From JBCDCY01 sp039180875 (GTDB lineage: Bacteria > Pseudomonadota > Alphaproteobacteria > Rhodobacterales > Rhodobacteraceae), in the NCBI GenBank assembly GCA_039180875.1, contig JBCDCY010000013.1, forward strand, positions 52,293 through 116,292: a stretch of 64,000 bases of DNA. Direction: 5' to 3'. Of this stretch, positions 7,311 to 15,306 are shown piece after piece (the first letter of the stretch is position 1; each line of letters begins with the position of its first letter). Below the pieces are notes generated by a model. It was not told where the DNA came from, did not search any database, and saw nothing but the letters and a program-made list of their open reading frames with translations. Both the position numbers and the translations under genes were made by a program.

Positions 7311-9757
7311 TGGGCGGGTTCTGCCACGGCATCGGCGCGCGGGCGCAGGCTATCGGGGTCATAGGCCGGGGCGCCGAGGACGCGCGCCGGGCGCGGGGCG
7401 CCGTGGATCACGACCTGTAGCGCGGTGCCTGGGGCGGCCGCGGCTGGGGCGATGTAGGCGAAGGCCAGGATCTTGCCGACCGTGGGCCCGAAGGCGACCG
7501 AGGCGGTGGAGCCGACGACTCGGCCGCCCCACAGCACCGCCTCCCCACCATGGCCGTCGATCTCACCATCGGGTGCGATTTCCAGATAGGCGCAGATCCA
7601 TTTCGGGTCGGCATTGAAGGTTTTGTCCGCGCCCAGGAAGGTCTTGTCGCGGCGGGCGAAGCGCAGCACATCGGCCTCGACCAGCGTCACCTCGTTGGTC
7701 AACTCGCCCGCGCCCTTGAACCCCTTCTCCATCCGCATCGCGTTCATCGCGAAGCTGCCATAGTCGCGCAGCCCCAGCGGCGCCCCGGCCTGCCAGAGCG
7801 CGGCATAGACATCGCGGCAGGCGGCGTTGGGCATGTGGAACTCCCAGCCCAACTCGCCGGCATAGGACATGCGGAAGGCCCAGATCCGATGGCCCGCGAT
7901 GGCGATTTCCTGCGCCGAGAGCCAGCGAAACCGGCCATTGTCCAGCGGTGTGTCGGTACAGGCGGCCAGGATTTCTCGCGACCGCGGACCGTTCAGCGCC
8001 AGCGCCGCCCAGCGGTCGGAGAGCGCAGTGACCGTCACCTCCGCCCCGCCCGCGTGCTGTGCCAGATGATCCAGCAACCGCTGTTCAAAGAACGCCGCGC
8101 AGACCAGGTAGAAGCGGTCCTCGCCCAGCCGCACGACGGTTGTCTCCAACTTGATCCGGCCGCGGCGGTTCAGCATATGCGTCAGCGTGATCGAGCCGGT
8201 CTTCTGCGGCATCCGGTTCGCCGTCAGCCGGTCGAGCAGGGCATAGGCGCCGGGCCCCGCGACCTCGACCTTGGTGAAGGCGGTGACGTCCATGATCCCG
8301 GCCGCCTCGCGCACCGCGCGCACCTCCGCCGCGACCATGTCGTCCACGGGCGTGCGGCGAAAGCTGTCATGGTCGCGCTGGTCGATGCCCTTCGCGAACC
8401 AACGCGGGCGCTCGAAGCCATAGACCTCCTCGAAGACCGCGCCCTTGTCGCGCAGCAGATCGTAAAGCGGCGAGGGCTTCACGGGCCGCCCGGCCAGGCG
8501 GTTGTAGTGCGGGAAGGGGATTTCGTGGCGCAGGCAGTAATCCTCCTTCGCCTTCACCACCTGCCAGTCCTTGGTGGCATAGGCGCCGAAGCGGCGCGGG
8601 TCGTAGTCGCGCATGGAGATATCGGCCGCGCCATGCACCATCCAGCGCGCCAATTCGCGGGTCAGCCCCGGCCCCCAGCCGATGCCGATCTGCGTGCCGC
8701 AGCAGCACCAGTAATTGCGCACCCCCGGCGCCGGTCCGATCAGCGGGTTGCCGTCCGGTGGGTGGCTGATCGCCCCATGCACGTCCCGGGCGATGCCCCG
8801 TTCGGCCAGCACCGGCATCCGGTTCAGGCTTTCGGCCAGCCACGGCATGACCCGGTCATAGTCGGCGTCGAAGAGCTCGTTCTCCGCCTCCCACGGACAG
8901 TGATCCTCCCAGACCGTGTTGGGATTGGCCTTTTCATAGATGCCGATCAGGCCGCGCTTCTGCTCCATCCGGATATAGCCGGAGACCTTGCGGTCATCGC
9001 GGATCACCGGCAGCTCGCGGTCCAGATCGCGGAACTCCGGCACCTCCTCGGTGACGAAGTAATGGTGCGTCATCGAGGTCATGGGCAGCTGCAGCCCCGA
9101 CCATGCGCCCATCTGCCGGGCATAGGTGCCGCCGGCATTGACAACGTGCTCGCAGCGGATCGCGCCGCGCTCGGTCTCCACCAGCCAGCCGTCATGCTGC
9201 GCGGTGATGTTGGTCGCTCGGCAGCGGCGGATAATGCGCACGCCCCTGGCCCGCGCCCCCGCGGCCATCGCCATGGTGACGTTGGTCGGATCCACGTGCC
9301 CGTCATCGGGGGTGTGCAGCGCGCCGAGCACGCCGTCGAGGTTGTAGAACCGGTGCAACTCCGCCACCCGCGCCGGGCCGACCAATTCGATGTTGAACCC
9401 CAGTGACCGCCCCACCGAGAGGGTGTGGCGCAGCCAGTCCATCTCGTCCTCGGTATAGGCCAGCCGGAACGACCCGCAGCCGTGCCAGGTGACCGCCTGA
9501 CCCGTCTCCGCCTCCAGCGCTCCGGCATAGAGCCCGATGTTGTAGTCCACGCATTTGCCGAGGCTGAAGGACGAGGTGGAGTGGGTGATCTGCCCTGCCG
9601 CGTGCCAGGTGGAGCCGGAGGTGAGCTCCGCCTTTTCCAGCAGCACCGTCTCCGCCCCCCAGCCCTCATGGGCCAGGTGATAGGCCAGGCCCACGCCCAT
9701 GATGCCGCCGCCGACGATGACGACGCGGGCCTCGGCGGGAACGTCTGCTTCGGTCAT
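7307..9757 (-). CDS. FAD-dependent dimethylglycine/sarcosine dehydrogenase-like protein with GcvT domain
   Basis: An 816-residue fusion. Residues 11-400 form a DAO-type FAD oxidoreductase (VVIVGGGIMGVGLAYHL at 12-28). STWHAAG has H52 at the position that bonds covalently to FAD in dimethylglycine dehydrogenase. From about 425 to the end is a GcvT aminomethyltransferase domain with its C-terminal barrel. Such enzymes oxidise an N-methyl group and pass the one-carbon unit to tetrahydrofolate. The ATG at 9757 is preferred over an upstream TTG (9772): a GAGG lies just before it and the first residues are disordered. It is the first gene of the six-gene operon and diverges from the RpiR gene, consistent with a demethylation step opening the pathway. 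Confidence 0.9.
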   Translation of the reverse strand: MTEADVPAEARVVIVGGGIMGVGLAYHLAHEGWGAETVLLEKAELTSGSTWHAAGQITHSTSSFSLGKCVDYNIGLYAGALEAETGQAVTWHGCGSFRLAYTEDEMDWLRHTLSVGRSLGFNIELVGPARVAELHRFYNLDGVLGALHTPDDGHVDPTNVTMAMAAGARARGVRIIRRCRATNITAQHDGWLVETERGAIRCEHVVNAGGTYARQMGAWSGLQLPMTSMTHHYFVTEEVPEFRDLDRELPVIRDDRKVSGYIRMEQKRGLIGIYEKANPNTVWEDHCPWEAENELFDADYDRVMPWLAESLNRMPVLAERGIARDVHGAISHPPDGNPLIGPAPGVRNYWCCCGTQIGIGWGPGLTRELARWMVHGAADISMRDYDPRRFGAYATKDWQVVKAKEDYCLRHEIPFPHYNRLAGRPVKPSPLYDLLRDKGAVFEEVYGFERPRWFAKGIDQRDHDSFRRTPVDDMVAAEVRAVREAAGIMDVTAFTKVEVAGPGAYALLDRLTANRMPQKTGSITLTHMLNRRGRIKLETTVVRLGEDRFYLVCAAFFEQRLLDHLAQHAGGAEVTVTALSDRWAALALNGPRSREILAACTDTPLDNGRFRWLSAQEIAIAGHRIWAFRMSYAGELGWEFHMPNAACRDVYAALWQAGAPLGLRDYGSFAMNAMRMEKGFKGAGELTNEVTLVEADVLRFARRDKTFLGADKTFNADPKWICAYLEIAPDGEIDGHGGEAVLWGGRVVGSTASVAFGPTVGKILAFAYIAPAAAAPGTALQVVIHGAPRPARVLGAPAYDPDSLRPRADAVAEPAQ

Positions 9758-9816
9758 CGCGGCCTCGTGCAAAAAATCCTCGACAGGCTAATCGCACGTT
9801 CGTACCTTCGTCAATT
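9758..9816. promoter_or_regulatory. Divergent control region between the betaine operon and the RpiR gene
   Basis: A 59-base gap that must hold the promoters for the leftward six-gene operon and the rightward rpiR-Rieske-CMD operon. It is noticeably more AT-rich than its surroundings (an A6 run near 9771). I see no clear Shine-Dalgarno before the RpiR ATG at 9817, so that transcript may be leaderless or start further inside. Control by the adjacent RpiR protein is an inference from position. Confidence 0.45.
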
Positions 9817-10704
9817 ATGAATGGGACAGATGTATCATCCGACGTGCTGCACCGCCTCGCCGAGGATTTCGAGGACCTGACGCCGGAGGCGCAGAAGGCC
9901 GCGAAATACGTGTTGGAGAACCCGCGCGCGGTGGGCGTGTCGACCGTGCGCCAGATGGCGGACGCGGCCAGCGTGAAGCCCAACACCCTGGTCCGCATGG
10001 CCCGACAGATGGGCTACGAGGGCTATGAGGAGTTCCGCCAGCCCTTTCGCGATGCGATCCGGACCGGCGAGGTCACCTTCCCCGACCGGGTGCGCTTCCT
10101 GCAGGAGATCCAACGCTCCGGCCAGCTGGGCGAGCTTTATGCCGGCATGGTGCAGGCCGCCCTGCGCAATATCGAAGAGACCTTCGCCGGCATCACGGCC
10201 GACGCGCTGACCGCGGCCGGCAGGGCGATCTGGGCATCGCGCAACGTCTTCACCCTCGGTGTCGGGGTGAACAACGCCAATGCCCGCAACTTCACCTATC
10301 TGGCCGCGACCGGCATGGTGCAGTTCCACGCGATCCCCCGGGCAGGCTCCGTCGCCACCGACGATCTGGCCTGGTCCGACGCACGCGACGTGTTAATCGC
10401 GATCACCTGCGCCCCCTATCGGAGCGAAGTCATCGACGCCGTCGCCGTGGCGCGGGAGCAGGGCGTGCAGGTGATCGGCATCACCGACAGCCTGGCCAGC
10501 CCGATCTACCGCCAGGCCGACCACGGCTTCGTCGTCGCGGCTGAGACGCCGCAGTTCTTCCCCTCCTCCGTCAGCACGATCGCGCTGTTGGAGGTGCTGC
10601 TCTCCTTCACCATCGCTCAAGCCGACAGCGGGATCGTGGCCCGGGTCGAGGCGTTTCACGATCGCCGGCACCGGCTCGGCCTCTACGACGGGGCACCGCC
10701 TTGA
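9817..10704 (+). CDS. MurR/RpiR-family transcriptional regulator with SIS domain
   Basis: A 295-residue regulator. The N-terminal HTH_6 domain (about 10-85) contains STVRQMADAASVKPNTLVRMARQ as recognition region, and the C-terminal SIS domain (about 125-265) would bind the effector. RpiR proteins usually sense phosphosugars, but members next to amine catabolic genes are common in Roseobacter-like genomes. It lies between two catabolic operons, is transcribed with the Rieske gene (its TGA overlaps that gene's TTG) and probably represses both sides until substrate appears. Confidence 0.9.
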   Translation: MNGTDVSSDVLHRLAEDFEDLTPEAQKAAKYVLENPRAVGVSTVRQMADAASVKPNTLVRMARQMGYEGYEEFRQPFRDAIRTGEVTFPDRVRFLQEIQRSGQLGELYAGMVQAALRNIEETFAGITADALTAAGRAIWASRNVFTLGVGVNNANARNFTYLAATGMVQFHAIPRAGSVATDDLAWSDARDVLIAITCAPYRSEVIDAVAVAREQGVQVIGITDSLASPIYRQADHGFVVAAETPQFFPSSVSTIALLEVLLSFTIAQADSGIVARVEAFHDRRHRLGLYDGAPP

Positions 10705-11894
10705 GCGGGCCAGTGAGCGGGCCAGTGAGCGGGCCAGTAGGAGGGCCGGTGCGCGCGCTGGCGGCGCGCTACTATACCGATCCCGCGATCTTCGAGCGGG
10801 AGCGGGAGCAGCTGCTGGCCCGCACCTGGCAATTCGCCTGCCACGGTGCCGAGATCGCCGCGCCCGGCCAATACGTCTGTTTCGAGATCGCGGGCGAGAA
10901 CCTGTTCGCCATCCGGGGACGCGATGGGGTTGCCCGTGCGTTCTACAACGTCTGCCAGCACCGCGCCCACGAACTGCTGACGGGGCACGGGACGACCCGG
11001 TTGGTGGTCTGCCCCTACCACGCCTGGACCTACGAGCTGACCGGGCAGCTGCGCGCCGGGCCGAACCTGAAGGCGGTCGCCGGCCTCGATCCTGCGGAGA
11101 TCTGCCTGACGCCGGTGCAGGTGGAGGAGTTCCTCGGCTTCGTCTTCGTCAACCTCGACCCCGAGACCGCGCCGATGGACGTCTGGTTCCCGGGCGTCCG
11201 GGCCGAGCTGGAGGAATGGCTGCCGCACTGGGCTGACCTGACGCCGCTCGAATGGGTCGAGATCCCGGAGCGCTGCAACTGGAAGGTCTCGGTCGAGAAC
11301 TACTCCGAGTGCTATCACTGCAGCCTGAACCACCCGACGTTCTCCAACGGCGTGGTCAAGGCCCAGACCTACGACATCCAGCCCCAGGGCATGTGCCTGC
11401 GCCACACGACCGAGTGTCAGTCGCTCGAGCGGATGAGCTACGACATCGCCTCCGGCTTTGCCCACAGCCACGAGTACTCCAGCTGGTTCCTCTGGCCGAT
11501 GTTCAGCTTCCAGGTCTATCCGGGCAACGTGCTGAACACCTACCACTGGCGGGCGACGGGCAACGACACGGTGACGGTTTGGCGCGGCTGGTACTCGCCG
11601 GACCGGGCGGCGGACGAGGCCATTCGCCAGCTCGCATTGCAGGATCGGGCGACGACGGTGGAGGAGGACATTCACCTGGTCGAGTCCGTGCAACGCGGCC
11701 TGCGCTCCCGCGGCTATGTGCCGGGGCCGCTGGTGGTCGATCCCAAGGGCGGCGTGAACTCGGAGCATCCGGTCATGCATCTGCAACGCTGGATGCGCGC
11801 GGCGATAGATGGTGGGGACACGGCCGCCACGCTCGCCGTCGCCGCCGCGGACTGCGCCGAACCGGGTGAGGCCAACAGGGGAGAGGATGGATGA
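10701..11894 (+). CDS. Rieske [2Fe-2S] aromatic-ring-hydroxylating-type oxygenase alpha subunit (betaine demethylase-like)
   Basis: About 397 residues. A Rieske cluster is formed by C85-x-H87 and C104-x2-H107; the mononuclear-iron motif NYSECYHCSLNHP gives H206 and H211. The family includes glycine-betaine, stachydrine and carnitine demethylases (GbcA/Stc2/CntA type), which fits the neighbours. No reductase partner is encoded nearby, so electrons must come from elsewhere. The start is uncertain: TTG 10701 overlaps the RpiR stop, but GTG codons at 10713, 10725 and 10749 are also in frame, the last preceded by AGGAGG with short spacing. The TTG start would add an N-terminal SGPV repeat that looks unstructured. 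Confidence 0.88.
   Translation: MSGPVSGPVSGPVGGPVRALAARYYTDPAIFEREREQLLARTWQFACHGAEIAAPGQYVCFEIAGENLFAIRGRDGVARAFYNVCQHRAHELLTGHGTTRLVVCPYHAWTYELTGQLRAGPNLKAVAGLDPAEICLTPVQVEEFLGFVFVNLDPETAPMDVWFPGVRAELEEWLPHWADLTPLEWVEIPERCNWKVSVENYSECYHCSLNHPTFSNGVVKAQTYDIQPQGMCLRHTTECQSLERMSYDIASGFAHSHEYSSWFLWPMFSFQVYPGNVLNTYHWRATGNDTVTVWRGWYSPDRAADEAIRQLALQDRATTVEEDIHLVESVQRGLRSRGYVPGPLVVDPKGGVNSEHPVMHLQRWMRAAIDGGDTAATLAVAAADCAEPGEANRGEDG
10703..10739 (+). repeat. Three-copy 12-base tandem repeat at the start of the Rieske gene
   Basis: The unit AGCGGGCCAGTG occurs three times head to tail (the last ends GTA), followed by a diverged GGAGGGCCGGTG. In the Rieske frame it encodes S-G-P-V units. Each unit carries an in-frame GTG, so copy-number change by slippage would keep the frame but shift the possible start or spacing. 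Confidence 0.8.
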
Positions 11895-12277
11895 GCGCCT
11901 TCGACGAGGATCTGTTCCTGAAGGGGCTGGAGCAGCGCAAAGCGACCCTCGGCACCTCCTATGTTGAGCGCAACCTCGCTGCGGCCGACGACTTCGCGCG
12001 GCCGTTTCAGGAGGCGATGACCGCCTGGTGCTGGGGCTTCGGCTGGGGCGACGAGGTGATCGACGCCAAGACCCGCTCGATGATGAACCTCGCCATGATC
12101 GGCGCGCTGGGCAAGATGCAGGAGTGGGAGACGCACTGCCGGGGCGCGCTCACGAACGGCGTCAGCCGGGACGAGATCCGTGCCATCATCCACGTCGTCG
12201 GCATCTACTGCGGCGTCCCCCAGGCCCTGGAGTGCTTCCGCGTCGCGCAACGGGTCCTCGCCGACACCGAAGACTGA
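11891..12277 (+). CDS. Carboxymuconolactone decarboxylase (CMD/AhpD-like) family protein
   Basis: A 128-residue single-domain protein, the usual length for the CMD family. The core KTRSMMNLAMIGALGK followed by EWETHCRGALTNGVSRDEI and IYCGVPQALECFRVA is characteristic. In 4-carboxymuconolactone decarboxylase this fold decarboxylates a ring-derived lactone, and in AhpD relatives a CxxC gives peroxidase activity; no CxxC is present here, so the redox version is excluded. Its ATGA overlap with the Rieske oxygenase says they are co-translated, so it probably acts on, or protects against, a product of the oxygenase. Confidence 0.85.
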   Translation: MSAFDEDLFLKGLEQRKATLGTSYVERNLAAADDFARPFQEAMTAWCWGFGWGDEVIDAKTRSMMNLAMIGALGKMQEWETHCRGALTNGVSRDEIRAIIHVVGIYCGVPQALECFRVAQRVLADTED

Positions 12278-12297
12278 CGGCTGGCTCTTGGTGAGGG

Positions 12298-12342
12298 CGG
12301 AACGCTTCAGCTCGCTGAGAATACGTCGGTGGGGGCGTTCCG
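12298..12342 (+). terminator. Probable intrinsic terminator of the rpiR-Rieske-CMD operon
   Basis: Perfect 8-base arms CGGAACGC (12298-12305) and GCGTTCCG (12335-12342) enclose a smaller inner stem (TTCAGC ... GCTGA). It starts 20 bases after the CMD stop. There is no U-tract, which is common in GC-rich genomes. Confidence 0.45.
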
Positions 12343-12511
12343 AAAGGGCGTGACCGGCCCCGTGACGACGTCAAAGGCATCCTTTGGCGGTTGTCTCGTC
12401 AGGGCGCGTCGCGATCGCGAGTCAGCACTAAGGCCAACGCGCCGCTCATCTCGCGCTCGACGCCGATACTTGGGTCCGCGCCAGGCGCCACCGGCGCACC
12501 GCGATGACGGC

Positions 12512-12682
12512 CTAGACGCCTTCCGCGATCAGAAACGGATACGACCCTATGAGCAGGGCGTAGAAGGCAGCCATGGCGCAACCGCCGGCGAAGACGAGGA
12601 TGAAACCGTGGTGCCGGTCCTCGAGCGCGTATGCCGCAACCATCGTCGAAATCGCAACCAAACCAAGCGCCTCAATCATCAT
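12512..12682 (-). CDS. Small two-helix membrane protein, probably truncated by an amber codon
   Basis: A 56-residue protein starting MMIEALGLV with two predicted membrane helices (about 3-20 and 28-48). It resembles short hydrophobic conserved proteins that, as I recall them, end in an EG(V/I)WA-IA-RRW tail. Here the protein stops at EGV with TAG, and the same frame continues AVIAVRRWRLARTQ to a TGA at 12446-12448, exactly the expected tail with TGG changed to TAG. It is therefore either a recently inactivated gene (12446-12682) or a shorter functional variant. The start overlaps the MerR gene's stop by 11 bases, so the two are coupled. Function unknown. Confidence 0.6.
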   Translation of the reverse strand: MMIEALGLVAISTMVAAYALEDRHHGFILVFAGGCAMAAFYALLIGSYPFLIAEGV

Positions 12683-13076
12683 TCGGGCTGGCCCTCCTCT
12701 CCTCGGAAACCGCCAAATCCAGACAGCCGTCAAAAGAGGTGCAGGTGCATTCAAGAAGCGCGGACAGCACGGCAGCGACGGACTTGAGACGGGCGATCTT
12801 GTTCGTCAGGTCCTGCTGTTTCTTGCGGACCAGATCCTCCCAGCCGCTTCTTTCCGATGAGCCGGCCGGATGCGACCGTAGAAGCGTCTTGATCTCCTCG
12901 ATGCTGAAGTCGCTCGATTGCGCAAGCTTCACGAAGCGCAGGAGCGGGATCATGGCGTCGTCGAAGTCTCTGCGGCCCGAGACCCGCGGTGCGGTGTCGA
13001 TCAAGCCGACGCGCTCGTAGTATCGGATGGTCGAGGCCGCGACCCCTGTCCGATCCGAAAGGTCGCCGATCTTCAT
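12672..13076 (-). CDS. MerR-family transcriptional regulator with C-terminal cysteine motif
   Basis: A 134-residue MerR regulator. The winged helix (residues 1-70) starts MKIGDLSDRTGVAASTIRYYERVGLI, the dimerisation helix spans about 78-112, and the C-terminal effector segment reads ECTCTSFDGCLD. The three cysteines (C-x-C-x5-C) resemble metal- or thiol-sensing MerR proteins more than drug-sensing ones. GGTGGAG precedes the ATG. It lies 12 bases after the Cys-pair protein and overlaps the small membrane protein, so the three form one operon. The ligand (metal ion, oxidant or other) cannot be assigned. Confidence 0.88.
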   Translation of the reverse strand: MKIGDLSDRTGVAASTIRYYERVGLIDTAPRVSGRRDFDDAMIPLLRFVKLAQSSDFSIEEIKTLLRSHPAGSSERSGWEDLVRKKQQDLTNKIARLKSVAAVLSALLECTCTSFDGCLDLAVSEERRASPNDD

Positions 13077-13088
13077 GGCAACTCCACC

Positions 13089-13427
13089 TTAATCAGCGTC
13101 TCGCCCGCCGAGCTTTGCGAACATATCCAGGGTTGCGCTTGCCTCTTCCGGGCCCGTCACCACCAGCCGATCGGCAGGCAATTCGGGTTCTTCGGGCAGG
13201 ATGGTGAAACTCAGAAACCCGCAGCATTGCCGTTCGAGGTCGACGAAACGTCGTAGCATGCTCCGAAGGTCGGCGGCGGGCTCAAAGCGCAGAATGACGC
13301 CGTGCTCTAACCGGTCCGTGCCCACCAGCCGCGGGGCAATCGTCTCTCTCACAAGCGATCGTCTCTCCCGAAACTCTCGGTCGTTGAGCGAGCAGGCGAC
13401 CGGCTGCCCCGCGTCCAGGCGTTCCAT
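13089..13427 (-). CDS. Conserved hypothetical protein with vicinal cysteines, in MerR operon
   Basis: A 112-residue soluble protein. The recognisable pattern is an N-terminal VACSLNDREFRERRSLVRE (10-28) and a central FVDLERQCCGFLSFTI (about 66-81) with a vicinal Cys pair. Proteins with this ER-x-CC-xFL-F pattern often accompany MerR-type metal or stress regulators, which fits its place at the head of this operon. I do not recognise a characterised function; metal or thiol binding through the CC pair is an inference. Confidence 0.7.
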   Translation of the reverse strand: MERLDAGQPVACSLNDREFRERRSLVRETIAPRLVGTDRLEHGVILRFEPAADLRSMLRRFVDLERQCCGFLSFTILPEEPELPADRLVVTGPEEASATLDMFAKLGGRDAD

Positions 13428-13746
13428 AGGATGCTCCCCACATATTCAACCGGCACACCGCTACCGCTTAAAGCCAGGTTCAAGTCAATAGGCTTGCGAG
13501 CCGACGGCGACCCTCTTCGTCGAACCCCGCGCCGCGCGGGGCCGAGCTGAGCCAGTGCCGCGAGCCTGTCTGCAACACTTCATGCCATTGCGGCGGACCG
13601 TCAGCGACCGGCCAACGGATCTATCTGGACCCGGGCTGAGGGCGGCGGGCCCGTGAGAGTTGCGACCATTGGTTGCAAAACTGGCCCGGCTATGCGTCAA
13701 ATGCATGGATAAGCACAACAAACTCCGACGTCGACAGGGTGGATCC
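13428..13746. other. Intergenic region upstream of the BCCT operon
   Basis: This 319-base gap separates the leftward MerR operon from the rightward BCCT operon and should hold both promoters. The clearest element is the near-perfect palindrome at 13660-13678, listed separately. I see no convincing coding sequence; an upstream in-frame extension of the BCCT gene from 13660 would run through that palindrome and lacks family-like sequence. Confidence 0.6.
13660..13678. promoter_or_regulatory. 19-base palindromic operator candidate upstream of the BCCT gene
   Basis: TTGCGACCA-T-TGGTTGCAA: two 9-base arms around a single central base with one mismatch. It ends 68 bases before the BCCT start codon. 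Its size and odd centre fit a dimeric repressor site. I found no second copy in the RpiR divergent region, so the binding protein is unknown. Confidence 0.5.
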
Positions 13747-15294
13747 ATGGCCAACGGCACAGCGCGTCTGACGATCAACGCCGTCTTCATCGTCTCGATG
13801 GCGGCCTGTGCGGCGATCGGAGTTTGGGGCGTGGTCGATCCCGACGGCATGACCGGGGCGGCGCTCGGCTTCACCAACTATGCGCTGACCGGGGTGAGCT
13901 GGGGCTGGCTGGCGCTCTGCACCGGCTTCCTGTTTCTCGCACTCTTCATGGCCTTCGGGCCCTATGGCCATGTCCGGCTCGGCAAGGACGATGAGGAGCC
14001 GGAGTTCTCCACCCCCTCCTGGATCGCCATGCTGTTCGCCGGCGGCATGGGCTCGGGCCTCCTGGTCTGGGGCGCGGCGGAGCCGATGTATCACTGGCAC
14101 GGCCCCCCGGGGATGGAAGGCGGCACGGCCGAGGCGGCGCGCCAGGCCCTGGTCATCACCAACCTGCACTGGGGCTTCCATGCCTGGGCGATCTACGCCT
14201 GCTGCGCCTTGGTGATCGCCTATTTCACCTTCCGGCGAAACGAATCCTCGATGATCTCGACGCCGATCAGGTCGCTCTTTCAGGGTCAGACCGGGGTGAC
14301 GGTGGGCAAGGCGGCCGACATCCTCGCCGTGATGTCGGTGGTCTTCGGCCTCGCCGGATCGCTGGCCATGGGCGTGCTGGCGGTGCGCAACGGCATGGGC
14401 TTTGCCTTCGACACGGCCCAGACCTCGACCAACTCGATGATCATCCTCGGCATTCTCTTCGTCTGCTACATGCTCTCGGCGACGACGGGCGTGGATAAGG
14501 GGATCAAGATCCTCTCCAACATCAACATGGTGGTGGCCGTCGCCATCATGCTCTGGGTGCTGTTCTCCGGCCCGACGCGGTTCCTGATGGAGACCTTCAT
14601 CGACTCCATCGGCAGCTACTTCTCCGGCATGATCACCATGTCCTTCAAGCTCTTCCCGTTCGAGGATCTGGGCGGCTGGACTGCGGGCTGGACGCTCACC
14701 TACCTGATCTGGTGGCTGGCCTGGGGGCCGTTCATCGGCATCTTCGTCGCGCGCATCAGCCGGGGGCGCACGATCCGTGAGTTCATGATGGGCGTGGTCC
14801 TGGTGCCGACGCTCTTCTCCATGCTCTGGTTCGCCGTGTTCGGCGGCGCGGGCTTCTACATCGAGCTCTTCGGCGGCGGCGGCTTGAAGGAGATCATCTT
14901 CGAGGACGCGATGAAGGCGCTCTTCGCCTTCCTCGGTTACTTCCCGGGGGCGGAGATCTTGACGATCCTGGCGGTCATCCTGCTCTTCATCTTCCTTGTG
15001 ACCTCGGCCGACTCCGGCACCTTCGTGCTCTCGATGATGACGACCGACGGAAACCTCAATCCGCCGGTGGTGCAGAAGATGGTTTGGGGCTCGCTGATCG
15101 CGATCCTGACGATCGGCACGGTGGTCTCGGAGTCCGTCTCCGTCGCCAAGGCCATGGCGATCACCGGGGCGATCCCCTTCGCGGTGATCGTGATGCTGCA
15201 GATCGTCGGCTTCCTGCGCGAGATCCGCAAGGAGAAGCCGCCGCTGAAGCCGATAGAGGCCAGCGGAGAGGCCGTCGGCAGCGTCTCGAAATAG
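13747..15294 (+). CDS. BCCT-family betaine/carnitine/choline transporter
   Basis: A 515-residue polytopic membrane transporter with about 12 helices. The substrate-helix motif is GMGSGLLVWGAAEPMYHW (100-117; the G-M-G type seen in Na+-coupled betaine carriers), and the family signature is WWLAWGPFIGIFVARISRGRT. It should import a quaternary ammonium compound. It lacks the long charged C-terminal osmosensing tail of BetP, so a nutrient rather than an osmoprotection role is likely. The ATG at 13747 follows AGGGTGGA. The binding-protein gene begins 12 bases after the stop, an unexpected partner for a secondary carrier. Confidence 0.92.
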   Translation: MANGTARLTINAVFIVSMAACAAIGVWGVVDPDGMTGAALGFTNYALTGVSWGWLALCTGFLFLALFMAFGPYGHVRLGKDDEEPEFSTPSWIAMLFAGGMGSGLLVWGAAEPMYHWHGPPGMEGGTAEAARQALVITNLHWGFHAWAIYACCALVIAYFTFRRNESSMISTPIRSLFQGQTGVTVGKAADILAVMSVVFGLAGSLAMGVLAVRNGMGFAFDTAQTSTNSMIILGILFVCYMLSATTGVDKGIKILSNINMVVAVAIMLWVLFSGPTRFLMETFIDSIGSYFSGMITMSFKLFPFEDLGGWTAGWTLTYLIWWLAWGPFIGIFVARISRGRTIREFMMGVVLVPTLFSMLWFAVFGGAGFYIELFGGGGLKEIIFEDAMKALFAFLGYFPGAEILTILAVILLFIFLVTSADSGTFVLSMMTTDGNLNPPVVQKMVWGSLIAILTIGTVVSESVSVAKAMAITGAIPFAVIVMLQIVGFLREIRKEKPPLKPIEASGEAVGSVSK

Positions 15295-15306
15295 GGAGGG
15301 CTGGAG

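Noticed and set aside
12512..12514. Amber codon in the small membrane protein as recoded pyrrolysine
   Set aside because: No pyl genes are visible and the neighbouring family sequence expects Trp there, so a nonsense change is simpler.
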